This document shows, one piece after another, positions 8,813 to 18,094 of a stretch of 64,000 bases of DNA (positions within the stretch are counted from its first letter, which is position 1; every line of letters begins with the position of its first letter). The stretch is taken from positions 39,406,068 to 39,470,067 of the forward strand of contig CM059566.1 in NCBI GenBank assembly GCA_030386875.1. Reading direction: 5' to 3'. Position numbers and translations under genes: made by a program. This DNA is from Morinoia aosen (lineage: Eukaryota > Arthropoda > Malacostraca > Amphipoda > Talitridae). The notes under the pieces are model-generated. The model had not been told where the DNA came from. It saw only the letters and a program-made list of their open reading frames with translations, and did not search any database.

Positions 8813-10653
8813 GTTCCCTTCTCTGGGGGCTGCTCTTTAGGATCAGGCGGTCTTTGATTTGATGGTGATTTGGTTGGTGCTGGTCTCTCCCCCCACGCGT
8901 GCAAGGGCACGGTTGGGAGAGGTCTTGGCGTAACCTTCGAGGGCAAAGCCCACACTCGTGTAAAGTCAGGCGCAGTCTCCTCTGGCACTCTTCCTACGCG
9001 GTCCAATGAGCGCACACGCTGTGCCACTGAGGGTTCCGGCTTTCTCACACTTCTGCGGCTCTCGTGAATAGTCCTTACATCTTGGGGAGGTGGCATCTCG
9101 GACTGTTTGTTCGTACTGTAGGGGGTCGCAAGCTCCTCGTCGATTGAACGGGTCACTTCTTTCGATGCTTCCCCATGGCCAAGGGTTAAGCCGGTATTCG
9201 CCTGGGCTTCCGCGTGCGTACCACCACGACGCTTTTCTGACTCAGCTTGGCGCCTCTTACTATCAGATGCTACAGTTTCCGCAGTCCTAGCGACCTTTGT
9301 CATGGCACCACCAACGGGTGGCGATCTCACACTCGGTATGCGTTTCCGCGATACCGAGGAGACTGCCGAACTCAGACACACAGAAACTGGGGGGTCTGCT
9401 TGAGCACAACGTGACAGATCAGGAAGATCGCTCCGCTCAGGTCTATCAGCAGGTCGGGGTACAGCAGCGAGAGTACGGCGTGCAGCACGCGCGGCATCAG
9501 TACCTGCGGTGAGGTCCCGACCAGCAACACTGGGGGCTCCTGTCACTGCCGGGTGCACTGGCACAACAAAGCTAGGTCTTCTTGGAGGGGCCCGCACTGC
9601 AGCGGCATAGGACGTCTCTGTTCTGACGTACCTGCTGCTCACAGCACGCTTGGCTTCCCCGTAGCTTATTCTCTGCGATGTTTGCGCGGCCAAAACCTCT
9701 TCTTCCATTTTGAAGTAAAAACATTCCTTAGAGCCAGCAGGGTGTGATTTATCGCAGTTAGCACATCTCGGGGGCTTATCACAGGGCAGTTCGTGCTGGT
9801 CCTCGGCGCAATTTGGGCATGCTCCTCTTAAGGATCGACACGTCTTAGCGCCATGCCCATACTGTTGGCACTTGTAGCAGCGTCGCGGCCTTGGAACGTA
9901 CTGTCGCACGCTGCACCTCGTCCATCCTATGTTCACATGTGACGGCAGGGAACATCGGTCAAAGGTCAGGATGTAGACAGAAGTGGGCACCAGGGCACCA
10001 TTAACGTTTTTCTTGGTTCGGTACAGTGCCTTCACTTCATACTGCCGCAACTCCTCCAGGAGGCGCTCATCAGCGTAACCAGGATAATTGAGGTAGGAAA
10101 TCGTTCCTTTGCTCTCATTGAGACTTCCATGTGGGGACACTTCCACACCCACGCCAGCCAGATGGCGAATGCTCAATATATTGCGGCTCTGCTCAGAGTT
10201 ACGGACCTCCACCAAGAGACCACCACCGCGAGTCTCTGTGATCTTGGCGGGTCTACCTCCCAGCCCACGACACAGGTCTCGGTTTGCCATGATCACATCG
10301 ATGTGCGTCAGCGGTGAGCCGTCAGTAGCTTTAATGTTGAAGAATCTTTTGTATTCTGTTGGCAAAATTGGCTCCACCAGGTCGGAGGGCGCGGTTTCCT
10401 CAAGAAGATGTAGTCTTCTGCCACGACGTCGCCCACGGCCTGGCCTGTTTGGCTGGCGTTCAGGAGCGTAAGGTTCAAGAATTATTTCTGTATCTTTGTT
10501 TTGTCCGCGCTCTGTTTCCTCACCCACGGATTGGTGCGGCGGTGGTTGCAGAGGCGGCTCTTGAGAGGAAGAAGCAGGTACGGTGTCCTTATTTGATATC
10601 CGGGTCGTCAACGGGGGGTGAGCAGCCAGAATTGTATTGGTGGAAGCAAGCAC
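8809..10653 (-). CDS. I-like element ORF1: gag-like nucleic-acid-binding protein
   Basis: 614-residue protein expected to coat the element RNA and form the ribonucleoprotein. A proline-rich N-terminal part carries a basic stretch (PGRGRRRGRRLHLL near residue 75). It is followed by a region of about 150 residues that may hold an RRM-like fold (ISYLNYPGYADERLLEEL near 185-202). Three zinc knuckles then lie at residues 259-311: CYKCQQYGHGAKTC (CX2CX4HX4C), CPNCAEDQHELPC and CANCDKSHPAGSKEC. The C-terminal half is low-complexity, rich in R, P, S and E, and probably disordered. This is the usual ORF1 architecture for I and Jockey elements. The stop codon overlaps the ORF2 start by 4 nt. The chosen ATG is the first of the open frame. 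Confidence 0.92.
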   Translation of the reverse strand: MLASTNTILAAHPPLTTRISNKDTVPASSSQEPPLQPPPHQSVGEETERGQNKDTEIILEPYAPERQPNRPGRGRRRGRRLHLLEETAPSDLVEPILPTEYKRFFNIKATDGSPLTHIDVIMANRDLCRGLGGRPAKITETRGGGLLVEVRNSEQSRNILSIRHLAGVGVEVSPHGSLNESKGTISYLNYPGYADERLLEELRQYEVKALYRTKKNVNGALVPTSVYILTFDRCSLPSHVNIGWTRCSVRQYVPRPRRCYKCQQYGHGAKTCRSLRGACPNCAEDQHELPCDKPPRCANCDKSHPAGSKECFYFKMEEEVLAAQTSQRISYGEAKRAVSSRYVRTETSYAAAVRAPPRRPSFVVPVHPAVTGAPSVAGRDLTAGTDAARAARRTLAAVPRPADRPERSDLPDLSRCAQADPPVSVCLSSAVSSVSRKRIPSVRSPPVGGAMTKVARTAETVASDSKRRQAESEKRRGGTHAEAQANTGLTLGHGEASKEVTRSIDEELATPYSTNKQSEMPPPQDVRTIHESRRSVRKPEPSVAQRVRSLDRVGRVPEETAPDFTRVWALPSKVTPRPLPTVPLHAWGERPAPTKSPSNQRPPDPKEQPPEKGT

Positions 10654-11019
10654 ATTGCTTTAGGTCTCTCTTGTCAAGGAGGGTCTCCCCTCCCCTATCC
10701 AGGCTGGCTCAGGCCGGAAAAGAGACCCCCGAGCAGTCAGTAGCCATTTGATATATCATCTATACTTGAGGCGGGCACACACTGACCAATAGGGGGTGAA
10801 TACCCCCTCCCACCGTCAACCCCGGCCCGTGGCAGCCCCTTGTTTGCTCGGGATAACGGGGGCTTTATCACCCGTAACTGCCGGGGTCCGGTTTTATTTA
10901 CATGGGGGGCCTTCCCATGGCCCCCCATTTTGTCTGGCTGCTCCGAGTGAGCCTGTCTGCCACGGTTGTACCCACCAGGACCGAGGTCCCGACAGCATAG
11001 CCTCACTCCTCCTCACAAC
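10654..11019 (-). promoter_or_regulatory. 5' UTR of the I-like element (proximal part)
   Basis: GC-rich leader upstream of ORF1. It contains a palindrome (GGGGGGCC...GGCCCCCC near 10904-10926) and ends at the hAT insertion. The distal 45 bp of the leader sits on the far side of the hAT at 18037-18081 and contains CCCTCCCACC facing GTTGGGAGGG. Non-LTR elements usually carry an internal promoter in this region. No specific motif was identified, so the promoter role is inferred. A short open frame on the minus strand here has no recognisable domain. Confidence 0.5.
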
Positions 11020-11048
11020 CAGGGTTGCGGAGTCGGAGGAATAAATTT

Positions 11049-11325
11049 GCGACTCCGACTCCGACTCCGACTCCACCTTTCCAGAATTTGGCGACTCCGA
11101 CTCCGACTCCGACTCCACCTTTTCAGAATTTGGCGACTCCGACTCCGACTCCGACTCCATCTTTTCAGAATTTGGCGACTCCGACTCCGACTCCGACTCC
11201 ACCTTTCCAGAATTTGGCGACTCCGACTCCGACTCCGACTCCATTTCTCCAGAATTTGGCGACTCCAACACCGACTCCGCCTATTCACAATTTTGTGGCT
11301 CCAACTTCACCTATTCATAATTTAT
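11049..11325 (+). repeat. 42-bp subterminal tandem array (left hAT end)
   Basis: Five 42-bp units occupy 11049-11258. Each is GCGACTCC followed by three GACTCC hexamers and a 16-bp spacer ending CCAGAATTTG. The array decays through 11325. It creates spurious open frames (TPTPTPP and SESESES repeats) that are not genes. Subterminal hexamer repeats can act as transposase-binding sites in hAT elements; that role here is inference. Confidence 0.85.
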
Positions 11326-11349
11326 AAGATGAATATTTTATTTCTTAAC

Positions 11350-11415
11350 TAGTGTACACACACCGTCAAAAATGACGAGATTCAATACCTTTCTTCAACA
11401 AATTTCCGTTTGAGT
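11350..11415 (+). repeat. partial copy of the GTGTACAC repeat family
   Basis: The stretch ACTAGTGTACACACACCG, then TCAAAAATGACGAGATTCAA, matches the outer end of the inverted repeats at 11995 and 15550 and the dispersed copy at 61015-61140. Only about 60 bp is recognisable here. It is part of the hAT interior. Confidence 0.55.
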
Positions 11416-12425
11416 GGAGTTTCCATGCTTTCAGCTTATTCCAAAGGTAACTTAAATTTCTTATAATAGTAATAAACACTCAGAACACAGCATTTTTAAG
11501 CCGCAAGAGAAGTAGTTATAGCCGTTCGTGTCGTATCCAAGATACAGAAATTCAGCATTACTGAAAGCAACTGCGAACTTGTGTATGTATATTTTAATAT
11601 GCAATACAGTACATTGCAATACAGTATATTGTAATATACAATACAGCATATTGTAATATGCAATACCCCGCCGAACTCGGTATTCACGATACAAACTTGA
11701 GTATATAAGGCTATGGATCGCTCTAATTGTGATGAAAGTGACTTATTATAGAGCTATTGCACAACGAAAATGAGTGTATTAATTGACCGTGAACTGGAAC
11801 CAAGACCGCCCGTGCAAATTTTTTCCTATCAATTATTCTTAACAGCGTGACACAAAACGTATAAATAAACACACGACAGTCATTCTTAGTAGTAAACAGT
11901 TGCAGGGTTGAAACCTGTGCATATATTCATTATATTCTTTATTATCGAACGACTTTTAAATTGACTACAGATTGTTAATAATCAAGATACTAGTGTACAT
12001 GATTGGTCAAAAATGACGGGATCCAATGGTATCGTTTTAAAAAAATCTCAAGATAAAAATGGCAAACAAATATATCCATTGTAATAGTACCCGCGATTAA
12101 AATACAGTATTCTCATACTTGTGACTGGTAAAACTCGTATCATAGATACGGTCATTAAGCATATTTAAAAACGTCACAAACGCACACAACAACCAAGAAA
12201 ATTGTATAACATAATACCTATCTGAATTGTAATTTAAATTATTGTTCGCAAGAGGTTTTTAAAAAATTTGCCATACCTTTCAAGCATTTAAATGCCTTTG
12301 AAATTTAAATGCGATGAGCCGCATTTTCTTGACAGTTGATTCGATTTTCACGCAATGGTTTTTACTTATAAACATAAGTGAGCAGATGCCTGATTTTTCA
12401 TATTTCGATGGTATTTATGATACTG

Positions 12426-13441
12426 AGTTTGGAGACTGGTTACAGAGTTTGGTAGAGTGTGCGAAAGGCGGAAATTGAGGGTAAATGTGAATAAAAGTAA
12501 GGTGATGAGATGTTCAAGAGGTGGAGTGTTTGGAACTTTGGATGTGAGGTTGAATGGGGAAGTTTTAGAGGAGGTAGAGCATTTTAGGTACCTCGGATCG
12601 GATGTGACTGCTAAGGATAGTATGGAAGTAGAAGTGAAGCATCGAGTGAGTGAAGGTTGTGAGACATTGGGTGCAATGAGGAAAGTTTTTGAATGCAGGA
12701 GTTTGAGTATGAATGTTAAGAGGGGACTGTATGAAATTTTGATTGTGTCAGTTTTGTTGTATGGAGCAGAGTCCTGGGGGTTGAGAGCAGCTGAGAGGAG
12801 GAAGTTTGATGTGTTTGAGATGAAGTGTTTGAGGAGCATGTATGGAGTAACTAGAAGAGATAGGATCAGGAATGAGTTGGTTAGGGGACAGACTGGTGTT
12901 ATCAATAAGTTGAGCAGGCGAGTGGATGAAAGAGTGCTTGGATGGTTTGGGCATGTTGAAGGAATGAATGTTGAGCGGCTGGTGAAAAAGATATATATGT
13001 CGGAAGTGAGTGGTCTTCGAGCGCGAGGTAGACCACGGATGAGTTGGAAGGATGGGGTGAGACGTGCTTTGTATGAGAGGGGTCTGACTGTGGACGTGGC
13101 GAGAGGGATGGCTGCGGACAGAAGTGAGTGGGGGCAGTGTATAAGGAGGTAATTTTATTTTTGACGCGTTACTGGAAGCTGCCCGCGTGTGATGGGGTTG
13201 ACCTGTCATGTGCGGGGGGAGGGGCTGCACTCAATGAAGCCTTCGGTCGGGGTGAACCAGCTGTGGCTGTCGGGCCTGACTGTGGGAGGGGGTTGTGCTG
13301 GGCTGCTGCTGATCCTGGCAGTTCAGGTGCGGCCAGTGCTGCCTCTCTCGCCTCCTAGTGACTGAGTGTGGGGATTGTGGCCTGCTGTCGGCTACCCTCC
13401 CATAGGGAGGATAAGCCCGGTATATGTATGTATGTATGTAT
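12426..13441 (+). mobile_element. 5'-truncated RTE-like non-LTR retrotransposon
   Basis: 1.0-kb insertion flanked by a 15-bp TSD, GTATTTATGATACTG (12411-12425 and 13442-13456). It ends in a (TATG)n tail at about 13421-13441, preceded by a small hairpin (CCCTCCCATAGGGAGG). It holds only the C-terminal part of the reverse transcriptase polyprotein (12457-13152) and a 3' UTR of about 290 bp. It inserted into the hAT interior by target-primed reverse transcription and is the third level of nesting here. Confidence 0.85.
12457..13152 (+). pseudogene. RTE-like reverse transcriptase, C-terminal fragment
   Basis: 231-codon open remnant of a retrotransposon polyprotein. It starts in the palm/thumb of the reverse transcriptase (RVNVNKSKVMRC, HFRYLGSDVTAKDS). 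It continues through the motifs usual in RTE-type C termini: LLYGAESWGLR, CLRSMYGVTRRDRIRNE, VLGWFGHVE and ARGRPRMSWKDGVRRALYE. The endonuclease and catalytic palm are missing because of 5' truncation. The first ATG of the frame is not a genuine start. It is intact from truncation point to stop, which suggests the insertion is not very old. Confidence 0.85.
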
Positions 13442-13549
13442 GTATTTATGATACTGTCCAAGCAAGCAGATTCCCATTGTAATGAGATAGGGGAAATTAC
13501 GCACGAGAGCATATACTTATCATTGACGGACACCTGTTTTTTTATTATA

Positions 13550-14322
13550 TCGGGTGTCCTGTAAAAATGTCCCCGATTTTTAATTAATTATATCTCAGCT
13601 TTAAATTAATATATTTGAATTGCCATCGTTCACAATGTAGTAAATTATGTTTCCTTTTCGAATAATTTATGTTATTGAAAATCGGTTGAATGACCACTTT
13701 ATAATGTCCAATTTACTGAAAGGAGTAGAAAAATTAATTGTTCAAATGTAAAGTTTTTAAAACAATATTGATATTCTTCCTTATTTTGTAGTTTCCATAA
13801 AACTGAACACACAAAAATTTTAAGGAGTAACAAATCATTACCTTATATAACTTTTAAATGAATAAAGTAATTTTAGTATCTAACGACATACCCTCCATTT
13901 CTCTCAAGGCAAGTATTACTTCTAGCCACCATTGAACGAAGAGTTTTACCCATTATTCCACCGTTTTCTATCAGTCCTTGAAACACTATTATTGAGAACA
14001 CTTGAAACTTGAAACCTCTCAGAGGGTTTAAATACTTAGTTGTATGTACGATACATCGTTATGAAATTATTCTCAACAGTAGGTATTGAAGAATGAAGAA
14101 GAACACCAGTGTTGTTTTTAAAACTTTCCCTTTGAACAATTTTTCTACCCCTTTCAGTAAATCGAACATCTTGAAGTTTATTCAACTGATTTTCAAAAAC
14201 TTATATTATTTCAAAAGGAAACAAAATTGAATAAATTGTAAATAAAAGACAATTAAAATATGTTAATTTAAGCGGAGATATTATCCATTAAAAAGTCCGG
14301 GACATTTTTGTGGGACACGCAG
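13550..14322. mobile_element. TA-flanked foldback MITE with long inverted repeats
   Basis: The left end is TCGGGTGTCCTGTAAAAATG and the right end, reverse-complemented, is CTGCGTGTCCCACAAAAATG. TA dinucleotides flank both ends, and the outer 230 bp or so on each side are imperfect inverted copies. For example, TTTACTGAAAGG on the left matches the reverse complement of CCTTTCAGTAAA on the right. The GTGTCCCA-type terminus with a TA target suggests a non-autonomous mariner/Tc1 relative. No coding sequence was found inside. Confidence 0.65.
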
Positions 14323-15561
14323 TATAGTATTGATTGTTCTTATACCATAAATGGTCAAGTGTCTCCTTTGAACAAATTAATAAATAGGTTTAGCTATTTT
14401 GTGAGCGTAATCTCTCCTATGTTAATACAATGAAGTTTTAGGATTTAAAACTTAAGAGCAATTGGTCGAACATTTATTGCAAATACAGAAGAACTTCAAG
14501 GGACCAACAGCAAGTCGTTTCCCGAGATGCGCAAAAAGAGAAACCGTACCCAAGTTAGGCGGATCTTGAGGATTCCAACAGTACGCACAGGAGCGTCCTC
14601 TGTGAAATTTTTATTATTGAATTCCTTTAAAATGAAGACCGGAAATCTTCTTTGACGTAAGGTTAGTTTTTAAAACGATACTCGCTAAAAATAGAAGACA
14701 CCCAATGGACGCGGCCGGTCATCAGCACGGTACTCCGGTAGGAAATTTTAGAGGCGTTCTGAGTAGAGAGATACAGAGTATTAAGATGTCCGGTCGCCGA
14801 CTAGGTGAATATCGTATCTTATTGTAAGATTACATATAGCACTAAGATGTTAACAATTAATTGACAATTAATTACCTTGAATAGTAAGTGCCTATTCAAG
14901 AGGCTGCAAAAGCCGGGTCGAGGAGTTCAAGTTGCAGAAAGAGACTGCTTTTTACGCAATAGAAATAAGTTAGAGGTACCAGACCCACTTCTATTAAAAG
15001 GACGACATGCTGCCCAAGCAGAGCAAGCTCAAAGATAATTTAATGAGTGAACGCCAAAGCGTCTCGAGTAATGTTAATTACAGTGATTTAAGGTTAATGC
15101 AGTCTGCTAGAAGCGCAAACATGCTTATTTATAGAAAGTTAAATTTAAACACAAAAAACGGAAAAAAATATGCAGCTGCAAAACAAAAAACAACGAACAA
15201 AAAGATCTTATTTCATCAGTTTCAAATTCTTGTCTGTGAACTAAGAGAGGCCAACTGAAGAAAACTTTTTCTTCCACAAAGCCGCCATCAGAAATACGGA
15301 AAATATTCAACAGGAAATTTCATTGAACAAACAAAATTGGCTGTTCGTCTTTGTTGGTTGATCTGTCTCCCTTTCACGCTCTTAGAGATACTTAACTACT
15401 TTATCTGTGATGCGAGTTTCACCAGTGCACAAGTATTAGAATATTTTAATCGCGGGTGCTATTAGGATGAAAATATTTCTTTATGGTTCACATCTGGAAG
15501 ATTTCTATACAGACAATATCGAATCCCGTCATTTGACGAGTCGTGTACACAATTATGTATA

Positions 15562-16187
15562 CTGAGTGTTTCAGAAAACGAGGTACAAAATTGCACATCA
15601 AGTAGAAAATGGCCAAATAAACACTTTTTGTCCTATGAAATTTTCACCCGAAAAATCGGGGTTGGGAGGCATTAGGTGTTTATTGTTTTTAAGGTTAAAT
15701 TTAGTGACACAATTACTCGCGGTATTGATTCTGAATTTACTTTACAAAAATTGTTCAAAATGTGTTCCACCTACATCTATGCACTTTTCGAATGTTAGCC
15801 TTAACGGCTGCCGAAGATTAGGAAACACGTCTGACATTAAGGTATCTCACCTGCAGCCACTGCAATTCTGGCCACAAGATCTTCCTCAGACCCAATGGGT
15901 GTAGCATAAACAAGGCTCTTCACGTGTCCCCAAAAATTGAAATCGAGTGGAGTCATGTCAGGAGATCTAGGAGGTCTTGCAACTAGCACATTTCGCCCGA
16001 TCAACGTAAATTCAAAATAAATATTGCGAGTAGTTTATTCATTAAATTTCACCCTTTAAAACAATAAACTGCTAATATCTCAATGTCTTTTTCTTCGGAA
16101 AGTTTTATAGAAGAAAAAGGTTTTATTTGGATATCTTCTACTTGGTGTGCAATTTTTTGCCTCTTATTCTGAATCTGAAACACCCTG
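15562..16187 (-). mobile_element. deleted mariner-type transposon
   Basis: 626-bp element with TA on both sides. Its termini are CTGAGTGTTTCAG on the left and CAGGGTGTTTCAG on the right (reverse complement). Imperfect inverted similarity extends over about 120 bp and includes AAAATTGCACA on both arms. A transposase remnant lies within on the minus strand. It is too short for a full transposase gene, so it is a deletion derivative. Confidence 0.75.
15844..15986 (-). pseudogene. mariner-type DDE transposase fragment
   Basis: About 47 open codons on the minus strand contain RPPRSPDMTPLDFNFWGHVK followed by SLVYATPIGSEEDLVARI. The SPD(L/M)TPLDFxxWGHxK signature is characteristic of the C-terminal catalytic portion of mariner-like transposases in insects, with the third catalytic acidic residue at or near SPDMTPLD. 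The rest of the protein is absent. Confidence 0.75.
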
Positions 16188-16189
16188 TA

Positions 16190-17785
16190 TATTACTGACA
16201 AGTGTTTTCTGAGTAGGTTATGTAGGCATTGTCTACACTGAGAAGCATAGATATGCATCAACAGTTTTTTATTGCTAAGTATGCACTAATTCAGTGAAAT
16301 TATAGTAGTTAATTCAATGACTATGCTTCAAATCCCAAAAATTATGATATACGTGTAGATAAGGTAGGTAAGATTTGCACACTGCCTTTTCTTCTTTGTA
16401 TCTACACTATGCAGGGTAACAATGCAGAAAAAGTGTCATATTATTGCTCAACACTGTTACATTTCGACTATAATAAGCAAAAGTTGTTCTGCCTTCATTG
16501 CAGGGGCCTGACGTTTTCGGAAAGTTTTTTTTTACGAATAAAAGTCACTTCTAGCTTCTTTGCTTGTATTATGATACTATCTCTTATTTTCGTCTAACTT
16601 TTTACTTTGTATTGGACACTTTGTTATTTTAATAAACGCCCAGGTTCTTCTCATTTCGTGTTTTTTGGAGCAATTTGAAACGTTTCCAGCAAGAGAATTT
16701 GTACTATCGCATAAATGCAAAAACCATTGCAGCTGAGATAGTGCATTGTTTTCAGTTACAATGTGTGTGTGACTGTAAGTGAAGTTTTTGCTGGTGTGTG
16801 TAATTATTTTCATTGCAGCTCGTTTACATCGTATTTTTATTTTTTTAAGTGTCTCAATGCCGATATAGATAACCTTACAACATTTCCAAATCTTCCTTAA
16901 CAAGAAGTAATTAATTACATAATGCTACAAAACAAATACTATTTCAGTTTTTTAAAATGTATCAACATAATTATAAAATTCTGCATTTCAGCGTATACTA
17001 GCTTAGAAACTGGGGAGTGATACGAAGATAAAAATTAAACATGATGATGATATAGTGAAAAACAATATAACTCTGAAAGAACCAAATTACATTCAAGGAA
17101 TAACTTGAGAAATGAGAAGAAATTTTTATTATTAATACATGTTAACTTGACTTAAAAACACGGAAGCCATATCAATTTTGATAACATGACTTGAAAACTA
17201 GAAGTCTTTGTGCACTAGACCATAGCTTCAGGTTTCGGCAAAGACTACTCATTGGCAATGAATCATACCCAAAAGAATAGAAATGTTTATGATCATTATC
17301 AATCAATGCATCATTTTGAGTATACAGAGTTACCACTCTTTATGTGAGTACAATGTATTGCATCAGCTGAAATGTTCTGCAAGTAACTTGCAACACATTT
17401 ACTACTATTTTCCAGTTCCTATGTAATAATTGAAGGAAAAATGAACAAAACAGAAATATACAGAATGAATTTGCGATGCTTTCAATTACTAATTCCTGCT
17501 TTTAACTACAAAATATACATTAATGCTGGGTATAAAAATTATATTTCGCACTCGTAGGTTTCTCATATATATCTGTGCAAACCCTCAATGACTAGATAAC
17601 ATGACGGTATTAGATGATAGGAATAAATACGCTGTTCCAAACTTAGAACAAAACAATCAACGAAAACATTGCGTATTTTTTAGACTTTTCAGCAAAGCAT
17701 TCTAACTCTGTTTTGGTTTACTTCTAGTTTTAAAGACTTATAAATAATTTTTAGCAAAAATTAGAATCGAAGACACCAAAAAATA
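16190..17785. other. unassigned hAT interior
   Basis: AT-rich sequence between the mariner relic and the right-hand GACTCC array. Frames are under about 110 codons and show no transposase motif. If the hAT ever had its own transposase gene it is not recognisable here. Confidence 0.45.
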
Positions 17786-18020
17786 GCGACTCCAACCACG
17801 ACTCTTCCACATCCGAATGAACGACTCCGACTCCGACTCCGACTCCACCACATTCGGAAAAGCGACTCCGACTCCGACTCCGACTCCATCACACTTCAGA
17901 GTAGCGACTCCGACTCCGACTCCGACTCCACCACACTTCAGAGAAGCGACTCCGACTCCGACTCCGACTCCACCCTAAAACATCCGACTCCGGCGACTCC
18001 GACTCCCGACTCCGACTCCG
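17785..18020 (+). repeat. subterminal GACTCC array (right hAT end)
   Basis: Irregular units of GCGACTCC plus GACTCC hexamers are separated by spacers such as CACATTCGGAAAA and CACACTTCAGAG. They lead directly into the right terminus at 18028. The array runs in the same direction as the left array rather than inverted relative to it. Confidence 0.8.
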
Positions 18021-18094
18021 CAACCCTGCTCACAACACACAAACCCTCCCACCACAATAAGGTAAGGGGGCGTTGGGAGGGCTATTTTATATTA

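Larger units (their letters stand above)
11995..15550. mobile_element. inverted-repeat-bounded segment inside the hAT
   Basis: A stretch of about 190 bp at 11995-12190 (starting CTAGTGTACATGATTGGTC) matches the reverse complement of about 15365-15550 (starting GTGTACACGACTCGTC). Both contain ATGACGGGAT and CCCGCGATTAAAATA. The pair could be the long terminal inverted repeats of an unclassified DNA transposon of about 3.5 kb. Its interior is now occupied by an RTE-like insertion (12426-13441), a TA-flanked foldback (13550-14322) and about 1 kb of unassigned sequence, including a short frame at 15007-15258 with no recognised domain. Confidence 0.45.
11020..18028. mobile_element. hAT-type DNA transposon, 7.0 kb, probably non-autonomous
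   Basis: The ends are CAGGGTTGCGGAGTCGGAG on the left and, reverse-complemented, CAGGGTTGCGGAGTCGGAG on the right. The element is flanked by an exact 8-bp TSD, CTCACAAC (11012-11019 and 18029-18036). CAGGG-type termini and 8-bp duplications are diagnostic of the hAT superfamily. Arrays of GACTCC lie just inside both ends. I find no open hAT transposase frame with a BED finger or hATC dimerisation domain. Instead the interior is filled with other insertions: an RTE-like fragment, two mariner-type remnants and long inverted repeats. The element probably moved using transposase supplied in trans. It inserted into the I-like retrotransposon and is younger than it. Confidence 0.9.
4688..18081 (-). 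mobile_element. full-length I-superfamily non-LTR retrotransposon, split by a hAT
   Basis: The element is in minus orientation. Its 3' end carries a trinucleotide tail (GTA/TAG repeats at 4688-4708) and its 5' end lies near 18081. It is flanked by a 13-bp TSD, CTATTTTATATTA, at 4675-4687 and 18082-18094. A 7.0-kb hAT plus one 8-bp TSD copy (11020-18036) interrupts the 5' UTR. Removing it leaves an element of about 6.4 kb with a 5' UTR, two long open frames overlapping by 4 nt, and a structured 3' UTR. ORF2 carries endonuclease, reverse transcriptase and RNase H. RNase H places it in the I-like superfamily, probably the I or Nimb clade. Both frames are open, so it was recently active when it inserted. 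The hAT now separates the coding part from the extreme 5' end, where the internal promoter of such elements usually sits. Confidence 0.88.

Noticed and set aside
5121-10751. Many plus-strand frames of 60-143 codons
   Set aside because: They are antisense shadows of the GC-rich ORF1 and ORF2 of the I-like element.
10894-11352. Overlapping frames with TPTPTP, SESESE or RSRSRS repeats
   Set aside because: They are translations of the GACTCC subterminal array of the hAT, not proteins.
12366-13230. Minus-strand frames of 160-179 codons
   Set aside because: Antisense to the RTE-like reverse transcriptase fragment; composition is low-complexity and has no motif.
11025-18028. hAT transposase gene
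   Set aside because: No BED finger or hATC-like sequence was found in any interior frame; the element is treated as non-autonomous.
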